A stretch of 64,000 nt of DNA from positions 1 to 64,000 of the forward strand of contig MEHQ01001971.1 of NCBI GenBank assembly GCA_008828725.1, written 5' to 3'. A program made the translations under genes and the position numbers. Positions within the stretch are counted from its first letter, which is position 1, and the number at the start of each line of letters is the position of its first letter. Source of the stretch: Saccharina japonica (Eukaryota; Sar; Phaeophyceae; Laminariales; Laminariaceae). Shown here in pieces: positions 43,244 to 55,200 of this stretch. The notes beneath the pieces were generated by a model. That model had not been told where the DNA came from, did not search any database, and was given only the letters and a program-made list of their open reading frames with translations.

Positions 43244-46200
43244 CTGGAGTAGTGTGGGAGGCGGCGGGAGGGAGGGGGTCGGTTTGTTTTTTGCAAAAAG
43301 GGGGAACGAAGGGAGAGAGAACAAGCGCGGAGGTCTGAGATCGAAAAATCTGGTCAACAACAAAGGATGCAGGAAAAGTACGCGATAGTTACGAAACTGG
43401 GAGTCACTAAAACAACATCGGCACCTCCAAGGCGTTGATCGGGGCCGTACGACAAGCGGCGACTGTCTCAAGCGTCAGCCGGCAACACTACGGGGTCATA
43501 GCCGAGTAGGCAAAACAACCAGGTTTGGTACCCGGGAACCTGCAAAACAACCAGGTTTGGTACCCGGGAACCTGCAAAACAACCAGGTTCTCGATACCAG
43601 GGTACCTTAAACTTTAAACCCTACTCGACACATTTCACGGCGTCCCACCTGCAAGATCTGAATCTCGAAGTCGTTGATCGGAGGCGTGTAACGCTTGCGG
43701 CAGGCGTCGACCGTTTCAGCCGGCAACACCGCGGGGGCACCCATGTTGTAGGTGAGCATCTCCACCAGGAGGTTTACGTCGCGGAACTTGGGGGTCAGAG
43801 CCGCTCGGACGACGTTGTTAGAGCACGCCATGACCTTGATTTGGCGAAGAAATGTTGGCGGGAAAATATTGGAGAATTATTAGAAGATGAAGGTTGGCAG
43901 ATAAACTTTGGCAGGTAGAGATCAGTAGAGAGAGATTGACTGAGAAAGATTAGCAGACAAGTGTCAGTAATATTCAAAAGTAGAGAAATGCGAAGGTAGG
44001 CGTAAGATTACAACGCGGTCAGTTCTAGCCCTCGGCATCTGTAGTCTACAACCTCCATCTAATCCCAAAATCCACAACTTGATGTATTTACACTTTAGGT
44101 ATGTATATCGATGATCTGTCCACGATCTGCTGATCTGTTGCCTTTGATCTCACCTCAAGGATGTCACCGCGAAGGTAGGCGTGGGGTTCGTCAACGGTCA
44201 TGAAGAAGGCCAGGCCGGGCTTGAGCTGGAGCAGGTTGAGCATGAGAGGCATCAAGATGCCTAGGTCGCCGGGGTACTCCTTCGACAGTCGGAGCATCAC
44301 GCGCTGGGAGTCCGCATCCTGCAAACCACGGTGAAAAATAAAAACAAAAAGTAAGGGTATACTATTTAGCAAGCACCAAATATGTATATACTGTAAAAGA
44401 GAACTTTGCTGTTGTGCATTGTTGTAATTAAATAGTTAGCACGCAACAAACAACAAATAAATCACCTCCCGCTGACGCCTGTCCGCCAGCCCAGTCTCGT
44501 CGCCACAACAACCCCCCCCCTCCCCCAAGAGAAAAGCACAAACCAAAGACAAAAAACGCCACATAACGCTCCATGAAAACCCGCCGCAACAACGCTAGCA
44601 AAACCAACCAGTAACACTTTCAGAACTGCATCGACGTTTTGGAGAAAAGATATTTGAAAATAGAGTTGGGACATTAATACGCAAGCAGGTACGATGGCTA
44701 TAATGTACCACCCACCTCCCGCTAAAGCCTGGGTGGCGGCCAGTCTCCACCTCCGATCTCCCGCAAAACACTCACGCCCTCACACAAATAAGCAAACAAG
44801 CCCGCACACAAAACAACAACCTTCTCGCCACCGCGCCCGAAACACCCGTACACATATAGACAAAACAAAAAACGCCACCATTCCGCGCTACAAAAACTCG
44901 CAACAACAGCAACCAAGCCCTCCACCCCTCCCCCCCCCCCGACGCCAAACGTGTTATAGCCCACAACCAGTAAACGCCACACCCCGCGTTATAAAAACCA
45001 AAGCTCTTCACGGGCCATGATCTCATAGTTAATACTCGCGGGTCGGATCAGGAACTTTTTGTAATCTCACGGGCCGGGTCGAGTAGAGCCCGGTCGGTCG
45101 GGTCAGGAGGTTTTCAAACCCTCACGGGTCGTGTCGGAGCACCATGTCCGACTCAAAACCGACTCAAACCCGACCCGCGAGGTCGCACCCGACCCATGGA
45201 AAACCCCTGATAATAACATGGGAGCATGTCACAAAAAAAAATATATATATATAGAAACCCACCTCACGCTGAAGCCTGGCGGCCAGTCTCGTTGCCGCCT
45301 CCGGCCCCCCTCGGAAGGCCTTCCCAAAAATCTCTTCAGAAGCGGTCTCGTCCGCCAGAGTGTCCCTCGCGCACTTGTCTCCCGGCTCCGCCCTGATCGG
45401 GGACGATTCACTGCCATCCCCGCTAACGCTCACCGCCTCCACGTCCAGCCCCACCCCCACATCCACGTCCAGCATTCTATCCAGGCTGTCGTGGCTGAGT
45501 TTCGCCGAGGGCAAGGTCCCTACCATGGCTTGTCTTCCCCCAGCCCCTCCCCGCATGCTGCCTCCCAAGTGCATCGAAGCATTCCGCGTCAGGCTACCCC
45601 CTCCGATCACACACCCTTCAGGTACTGCCGGGATGACACAGCCGTCCGCGCTAGAAGAGGAAGAGGTCGAAGCTGACAGCGAAGTCGACGGGGTTAACGT
45701 GGGAGTCGGAGCCCGCGAAGCATCATCAGCCGCCTGCGACTCCACAGCAGCCTTGTGGGCAATGAGAGCCTCTCGGATGGGCTCCGGAGCGCGCTCGGGG
45801 TTCTTGGACGGCGGTGGCGAGACGGGGCGGCCGGGGTTTACCACGGGGGCGTTTTTCTCGAGCCTGCTAACGAGGGCGGCCACCTGTGTCCGGACGACGT
45901 TTTTGTCGCACTTGACGAAAGAGCCGAAGAGTTTCTTGAGGGCCATCCTCTGTCGGGCCACGTCATCGCCCGCCGAGCAAACGGCCTTAAGGGCCGAGTA
46001 CGAGACCATTCCGCGGAGCTCTGGGGTCGGCGACAAGACAACAAGGAAAACGCAAGACAATTGGTACAAAGCAAAAAAACGAAAAACGAAAAACGAAAGG
46101 CGAAAAGAGAAAGACGAGAATCAAAAAACGAAAAGCAAAAGGTGGAAGGCGAAAAAAAAAAGGTAAAGGGCTAAAAGCAGAAGGCAAAGAAGGTGTAAGG

Positions 46201-49200
46201 CAAAAAAAAAAGAGTACAAGATCAAGAGGCAAAAGAACAAGAGGAAAAGGCAAAGAAGGCAAAAACACCAGAAAGGAAGACGGGAAATGGCAAACCAAAG
46301 GGCATAAAAAAGGGAAGGCGAAAGACAAAAAACAAAAATAAAATAAAGACGAAAAAGACGAAACGCCACGAGGTGAATGACAGAAGCCAAAAAAAGCCAA
46401 AAAAAAAAGCGAAAGGTGTTGCTCTTACCAGGGTAGGCGTGCAGGTTCCAGACGATCTCGTAGAATGGTCGGAAGCCGCAGAGGCCTTCAAAGTCGGACA
46501 GGGTCACGGCCATCTCCGGCTTGTGGTTGTCGTCCTTGTACACGTCCGGACGCTCGGCGTGCAGCCTCTCCGCTAGGCGCTGAAACGACAAACAAAAAAT
46601 CGACATAAAACGAGAAAAAAAAAAAATTAGAGGGTCCGTATTGAGGGAGTCTTGTGCCTGCATTGGACGGTGCTGTCTTTAATAAGCTGGAAGGGCGTTG
46701 TCTAGTAAGATGATAATAAGAACAAGAAACAAAACCAAACACCCCAGTAACAAAATAACACAGCAATAACAAAACAGACACAAAGGAATAACGCCTCAGT
46801 GTAAATATGAAATACGCCTCCAGACAACGAGCAGACCTTGAACAACGCCTCGATACAACAGATACCTCGAGTACACTTGCATACAACAAATTACCTTGTC
46901 GGGGTGCGCCTGAATGCTGAGCGCCTTGCTGATGGAGATGACCTTGAACAGAAAAGGCAGGTCTCCCTTCCAGCGGATGGCTCCGAGAACGTGCGGGTTG
47001 TCGTCCAGCACTTCCTGCAAGAATTACAACAACAAAAACATAGAAGGCGAGGAATTTAAGCTCCTAAACAAATAATATTCATAGGAAAAGGTGAATCAGA
47101 GGCGTGAATTCGGAGACCGCTTTGTGACGAGAAGCTTCTGTGTTTAAACGGCGACAAGAGAAAAATGAGTGAGAATATAGAAGTATGGTATAAGAGCAAG
47201 CTAATAAGAGCGTAGGATTCAGCTTATGGTAGTTTCGTTGTGACCTTCAGAAATTATCTGGGAGTGTATTCCAGAACACCTACATACGTACGTAGCTACG
47301 AGTGTATTATTAAAATGAAAAGAAAACAGCTGTGAGATCGAAAATTTCGCCTAAACTTATCTTCGCAAGCTGTGTGTGATTCACTCAGTCAAGCGGCAGC
47401 ACGGGGCTGCTAGGTGGCTCAACTACCAACAATGAATTCACGGGCAGTTACTACTGTAGGTGGCGAAGGAAAAGCCAGCCGACCCAAACACCCGCCAATA
47501 TATATACAAATAAACACAAACAATTCGAGCCACAACCGCGACAGTAAGATGCATAGACGCAGACCCCCGCCACTCATCTAAACACTACTGTCTGTCTAGT
47601 CGCCAAGTTACAATTAAGTCAGCCAGCCGGCTCACAGCTCTATATATGAATAGCAGTCCCACTTTCCCGTAGCAAACAATTACCAGTATACCCAACCAAC
47701 AAGTAGATTATCACTCTAAATACGAATACCTTCTCCAGGATACACTGCTGTCGGCCTTTACATCGTCGTGTACCTCTCGCAATAAGGCAATACACGTGTG
47801 AGCAGATTACACACCTCCTCAGACGAATTTCGAGGCTGATTTTTTTCGACAATGGGCAAGGTTATATATCTCAGATAAATCAGATAGACCATTCCCACTT
47901 CATCGTCTAGATCTTTCAAGTCAGACATATTCCCCATATTGTATATAGAATCTACAGTAGTTCATGTTGCCGGGTGGGACCCGTATAATCTGTATGGCAT
48001 GATCTAGGACATGTTTTCAGGGTTGGATCGGTACTATGCAGAGCCTGCACAACCTCTCACAGCGGCAGGTGATGAACTACATGGCCTAAATCGTCATCTA
48101 TCTGATCTGTCCGAGGTGCGGAAGGTTCAAACGCCGAGAAATATATCGGCACGAGCTTTCCATAGCCACCATTTTCGTTGTGTGTGCCCCCCCTTTTGCT
48201 ATGGAGAACCTCGGCTAAGAAATCCCTCCCAAGGGGTTTGTTATCGTAAGTGATACACGGTATGTTATCGTTAGTGCTACACGGTATGTTATCGTAAGTG
48301 TTACACGGTATGTTATCGTAAGTGTTACACGGTGTGCACGCCTCACCTTGAGCAGGGGTCCGGGGCAGCCATCTCGCATGACCCTGCTAGGCCCGCTGGG
48401 GTGCGTTCCAATCCACATCTCGGCGTAGTTCTCCTCAGGCATGACGGTGTACTCAGAGTCCCCGAGGCCCTTCAGCTTGGCCACCACGCTGTCGCGACCC
48501 TTCTTGCCCCAGGCATATTGCTGTTACCGACGGAATATCACAGGGTACCACCGACGGACAGCAAGGGGGGGGGTGCAAAGGTGTTAATATATAAATGCTT
48601 GAGCTGCGCATCAATGCTCGTTTCTCCGCGGAGTTATTTGTATTTGGACGTGATGGTGTACTTAGAGTCCCCGACGGCTCTTAAGCTTGGCAGCTATAGA
48701 CGCTGAACCCTTGTTGCCCCAGGTATATTGATAAGACCGACGGAAGTAGAATACATACCTGGTACTATCTACGGCTGTGGAGAAAAAGTGCTGTAACATA
48801 CCTCCACAGGCCTGTATAAAACAGAAACAATATTCCTATTCTACAGAAACAATATTCCTATACTTGTATGCTACGCACTAACAAGTTCTCTGCCCGGAAA
48901 AAGCTGCTGTCATATTCGCAGCAGAAAGCATTACACCGCCCCTCCACTCCCCCTCCGCCCCCGCACTGTTCCGTCGGTAGCCTACCCCATCCGTAGGTTT
49001 GTACGCTACCCCATCGGTAATATCAATACGAAGTATACCTTCTCCGTCGGGAATATCAATATACCTTCCATCTATTTGTATACCTTCCGTAGGCTGCTAC
49101 GGAAGGTATATTGATAGACAGAAAACTGATATTACCCACGGAGAAGGCATATTGAATCTACCTACGGGGTAGCGTACAAACCTACGGAAGGGGTAGGCTA

Positions 49201-52200
49201 CCGACGAAACAGCGCGGGGGCGGAGGGGGGGGGGTGGGTGTACTCATTTGTTGCTTGCCTTAGTCATTTGACCATTGACCACGCATCCCTTTCGAGACGG
49301 AGCACGCGGGGGCGGAGGGTAATGTTTTCTGCTGAGAATATGACAGCAGCTTTATCCGAGCAGAGATACTCGTCTACGAGTACGTAAAGGAATCTTGTTT
49401 CTGTAGTATACAGACCTGTGGAGATATGTTACAGTTTTTCTCCACAGCCGTATAGTACCAGGTATATTAATAGTAGTCTACCGATACTGCTGCACCGACG
49501 GAAAAGGGCACAGGCTACCTACCGGGCACCAGGTGCCGACTGAACAGCGGGGTGGCGGGAGGGGGGGCAAAAGGCGGGGAAATTCGAAGCCTGGCTATTT
49601 ATACACCAGCGTGTATTAAGACGGTGAGTCTACGACGAGCCACGACTTCTCCAAAAAAGGTAAAACGTGCATCCGCAAATCCATATTTTTGCAAACCCTA
49701 CAAAAATGAGAATTTGTATTTAAACTACCGGTACTCGACTACCTGTTTGTGCCAATGTTTGTGCCAATGGGACCGAGAAAGCCCAAAATGAAGACCATAG
49801 GGAACCATCTGCAAAATCTAAAGATGTTGCAGAATTATCCTGCAAATAAAAAATATCTTCATCGTGTAAGTCAAAAAGCTGCTGTACTCTTAATATTTAG
49901 CACGTGCTTTTTGTTGTTGCACGTTATGATAGAGAGTATCATTTTCATACCAATGGGGTATGGAATCTGCACAATCCATACAGTTTCCATTTTTAGGTTT
50001 GTACCAGAATGTGACCATGCAAAACCATCTGCAAAATCCAGATTATACTAAAGAGTAATGCCACCAACCAGAAAACGGTATACCGGGGGCTTCTAGCACC
50101 AGTTGACGGTACAGCAGTACGACAGATCACATAGGAAAACCCGCCACAGAAATATAGAACCTTACACAATACGTAAATAAGTATCGGCTGATTGGCCAGG
50201 CATAAGTATCGGCTCATTGGCCAGGCGATGCTGTGCCGTGATGTTTTCTGTTTTGTTCCCACATCACGGTACACCTTTCTTTGGCCACAAAATTTATGGT
50301 ACACCGTTGTTTGGCATGTAAAACATTTACGGTACACCGCTGTCGGTCTACTCCGGTTGATTTTGCCGTTACCTGGCGAAGGGTTCAATGTTTCCTGGCG
50401 TTCAGGGCATCGATCGATACGATTGAGAGTGTTGGATATCAATATCAAACGAGAAATCGAGTTCGAAACAATGCCGATCAAACAAAAACCGAATCGATAT
50501 ACAGCATTAGCACTCGCATACGATTTCGACATTTGATACAGCAAAGCTTTCGTAGGGTCAGCGTAAAACGATTTTTTTTTTAAACGGGGATGCAAGGGGA
50601 TAGATAGAGGGCACAACATGTTCTACACGACACATAAAAAATTCGACATTTCGACCTATCGAAACTTTAACTTTCGATGCGATGCCCAACACTATTCATG
50701 TAAGTCGGAGCAACAACACATGACCAACAAGCAATTGCGGCGGTCCGATCAAACAGCAATGTGATTGGCCCATCAGCGACCATCTGCGTCAATGTCGGGG
50801 CCCTTTGGCTCCCATCTCGGCTCCCCACACAGCAAACCCGGCTCCCTCCACAGCTATTTTTTAGCCACGGAACAATTTCAGTCGGAACGCTGGTGGCATG
50901 CTACCAGGTATACATATGTCTATACTTGGTGTGGCGTTAATACCTTAACAAGACGCCTCACAGCTGTGCCGTGAGATGGAGCAAGTCGAAACTCATCTTC
51001 CATATTTGCAAGCTGCGTGTGATAAAGGTGTTGTAGTGAGACCGCGCATGCTACAGGTATTTGTATCAAAAGTTGCCAGAATTTGAGATGATAATCAGTG
51101 AGTGCACTACTGTTTGAGAGGCATCAGGTGCAATACTCCGGAGCACATGGAAGTATATACCAGCCGCGGTCAATATGCCTGTGCAAGCACGATTCTTGTA
51201 TCGTGACCGCATAAAAAAACGATGCTGATTCAGTAAGGGATATCTCAGGGTTTTGTAACGAGACTGAACTGTGTAGGACGTTTTTCCTGACGCTAAGATT
51301 GTTTTCGGATCCGACGAACGGCGGCCACCACCCCGAACCGGAACTCAAACCCTAACCCCAACCAGAGTTGCTTGATTGGTGGAACTGTGGCTCGACACGA
51401 CTTAAAAGTCACCAACTACAAATAGTGAGCAGTCCGACTAATAGGTTAGTTGTTTTCTGGAGGGGCCGACCATCCGATTTATTGGGTCTCCATAATTGTA
51501 GGAAGGATTGTTGCATGCGGGGTACATTTTTCTGTTTTTTTGCCGGGCCCCATTGGCCGGGAGCGGGTGATCCGTCAGCTCGCTTCGCCAGCCGACTTGC
51601 CGATCCAAGTCAGCTGGTTGGCTAAAAAGACCTACTAATCGCACCGATTAGTTACTAGCCGTGGAACCCTGCCGACTCGCAGCTCTACCGATTGGTGTCC
51701 TGTGGGGTCCCTGCGCCTGGAAAGACTCTCACCAGGTACAGCAGTATACCAGGTACGTCGCTGTGCTATCGAGCGTAAAGTACGGATCAGCCTTCGCGGG
51801 CAGATCTAAGAGATCTCGAAGACATGATATATCATATCTGGTACTTGTCCAAGGAAAACATTGCCAGTCAACACCCGCGCGGGGTGTTTTCATTTGACCG
51901 TGTTTAGTGAGAGCTTCCCCGACAGCTACGTATTGTTACCGTATACCGGTAACACGCAAGAATACACATCCCTCGGACGAATGTTCTCCACGAGATAATT
52001 CCGAAGCCACCATTTCTGGTTGCATGTGGGTTCCTTCTCCTTGAGAACACCTGTTCGGAAACTCGTCCCCGCGGGAGTCAACTATAAACTCGGCTGGGCT
52101 GGTCGGTGTTCCTTGGCCATAACAGATATAAACACCCTGTTTAGGGCCATAGCAGATGTAAGACCCGGTTTAAGGTCATAGCAGATACAAGACTCGGTTT

Positions 52201-55200
52201 AAGGCCGGTTACTAGGCCGGTTACTTGCCCGGTGGCTACATTTTTTCTCTAGCTTTCAAGAGAGTGTTTTATGTTCTTGGTTCTCGCGCGGTAGCTACGT
52301 ATAATACGTGTATACGAGTAGCTGGTGCGAGGAAAGAACGCCTGCTGTGTTCTAGAACTCCCTTTTCAGCTTGCGACACCAACGTGACACCCCCGGGGTC
52401 TCAAGTCAACCACAACCCCCAAGGGGAACCTTGTACGTTCTGTATAGTAGTACGTCGACATAGCCACTGAAACAACTTGGGCAGACACTTGAGCGTAAAC
52501 CATTGCAATCCAAGAACGTGATTATGTATATATAGAGTAGAAGTTGAACATGTGAGCACAACAGTTGTACATGTAAACGCAGCACGGCGTAGCGTCACAT
52601 CCCTTCGCTATACCCACAAGAGCCTCGAGACTTGAGGGCTTCCTTCCGCTATCGTCCGCGTCATAGTCGTGGGAGGTCCTCGGACACGCCGCCTACCGTA
52701 TACTGTAATCAAGATAACACCCCTTCCGACACGCCGCCTACGGTATACTGTCATCAAGAAAACACACCCCCTGGGGCGCATTTCCGAGCAGACTTTCTCG
52801 AAACCCGACGAAAAAGTAAGTAAAATGCTAGACGAGATATTTCCATGGACGTATCGCTCGGCGTGTGCACTCTCCCCATTGTCAATAAAATCGAATTCGA
52901 AACCGAAGGGGTATGTTAACTTATCACCCAGTGTCATACGGCATGCAGGGCACTCGGCGCGGCACACTACTTGTATAGCGAAGGACACCAAATGAGAATC
53001 GAGTTCCATGTGTACGATGTCGATACAACTAAATCAAGCCGGTATTATTGAGATACCAAGTATGTCGAAAAAAATCGTTCGTCACCAGCACAAAACCACA
53101 AACACGTGGATGCCAGGATGCCAGGGGATCGAGGGCAAATCGCGTTTGATTCAATATAATCCAACTTCGATACCAGGTATCTCGATATATCGAGATTCGA
53201 TATCTAGATATAAGATATAACGACAAGTGCGATACGACCTACAAAAGGGTAATACCCCATCAACACTACCACGTACGAGGTCGTACACAGAACACACGCA
53301 CTTGTTTCTGGTCATGTATGCGAATAGCTCCCAACTGCAGCATCATATATACATATTGGCGTCGACATGCTGCGGATGATCGAACCATTTTCCCTGTCGA
53401 CTACCCCGAGATTCCGACACCATAAGTGTGCGTTGGATATACTCGCACTCGTACGATAAAATGTGCTGTTGATCTTGTCTGTTTCTATAGTTGGCGGGGT
53501 TTGACGTGATGACGTGCTAACGATGTCCCCCGGCCCCCGGGTGCGATGATGAAGGCGTGAATGGACTGATGTTCTTAGTGCCAGCAAGTGGTGAACCCTC
53601 GGCCGAAACCAACCTGACTCATGGTCTCATGGTATATTCGAGCCGGTGTACCGTAATTATTGCTTCTGTGGCCAGTTCACAAGACAATAGCGGCACCTTG
53701 CGTGGCCAATGAGCTCTCGCGGTGTAAAAGGCTTCCTGGAGGAGATTTCCCTTATACCGTAAAGTGGTTCGAAAAATAGACGGTATACCGTTTTATGGCT
53801 ACTTCGCATCCATTGTTCTGGATCTTCCCTAGTTTTATTTTTATGCACTTCTGTATTTTTGAAGTTTTTCGTTTCTTTACTTGTTTCATTTCCTCTGCGC
53901 AATTTGTGGTTCATGTAAGAAATCATAAATACCCAGTTTGCCTACGTAGCATGTCATGCATTTTCTGTCTCGCCATTTTGCGACCACAGAGTGCAATGCC
54001 GGTCGCCCCGGTAGTCTATTAATAGTGGTTAACTTCAAATCCTACTATATATGAATATGAATATTATTATCATTGGTACCCGAGTTCATATCCCATCGTA
54101 GTGAGATTTTGACTTCATTTGAAAAATTAAACAGGAACCAATTGCTAAGAGCGCCTTCGTAGCGTGGGTAGGCGGAATTCGACGCGAGTCGACGACGGAA
54201 TAAAGTGCGGAAATATTATCCCGATAAAAATGCAAGGCGCGTATCGTAGTGGGGAGCAGGGCATTAATTAGGTGTTGCGCTGTTGCGCTGGCGCAACATT
54301 TGGCCAAAATAACGGTTTTGCGCAACAGTCGCCGCGAGGCTAATTGCGCGTAGCGCAACACGCGTTTTCGGGCGCGCAACATTTTCGCCGTAGTTGAAAA
54401 AAATTGTTGCGCGTTTTTTTCTCGCCGGAGTCGAGAAAAAAAAATGGGGGTCTTCTTTTCTTGATAATTAGTCGTAATTGGACATCTTTTAGGCTTTATA
54501 GGCGTACATTCGCCCATAGATCGCCATTTTTTCGCTTTTTTCCCCTCTGGCGGCGGGGGGGGGCGGGGCTTGCGGCGCCTGCGGCGCGCAACACGCGCCT
54601 CAGGCGTGTTGCGGTGCGCGCAACACTCCTTGAGTCGCCTGTTGCGCTGGCGCAACAGACAGACCCCGACCCACTAATTAATGCCCTGGTGGGGAGGGAG
54701 AAGAGACAAGAACCTACTTAGTGGCCCCAGGATCTGAGTTACGACTCAAGAGGGAGAGACAACAGAAGGGCGAAGGTGATGAATGGATTGAAGAAAAAAA
54801 AAAAAAAAAGAGCTCGTACCAGTATCGCTTATAGATTCGTAGAGCTGTGAATCGGCACAATCAACGATAACCTGCTGGCAGTATTAATAGCTGGTGCCGA
54901 TTAAAAGCTCTCAAGGATAGCTTTATTACAGGATGGAAGAATCGGCACAGGGCACAGACACTGGGTGTGCTTGGATGTACATGCATGGAATGGACGGTTT
55001 ACATGAAAAAGTAAGAATGAAGAACACACACACCAGCACTTGCGAGTTCCATTCTAATTCCATTAATTCATTAAATAGTGTTCTATGGTAGAGCTGTGAC
55101 TCGGTAGGATTTCACGACAAACAACTAATCGGTAGATCGGTAGGTGCCGTTAGCCAACAAACCGACTTACGTCGGCAAGTCGGCTCGCTAAGTCAGCTGG

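Noticed and set aside
43649-43834. Reading through the exon 7 donor to the stop at 43607
   Set aside because: The donor GTGGGA and the following exon at 43243 restore the family's cupin sequence in phase; read-through gives an unrelated tail.
45987-46400. Phe/Leu-rich membrane-like ORFs on the minus strand
   Set aside because: They are translations of a polypurine/polypyrimidine tract inside isomerase intron 4.
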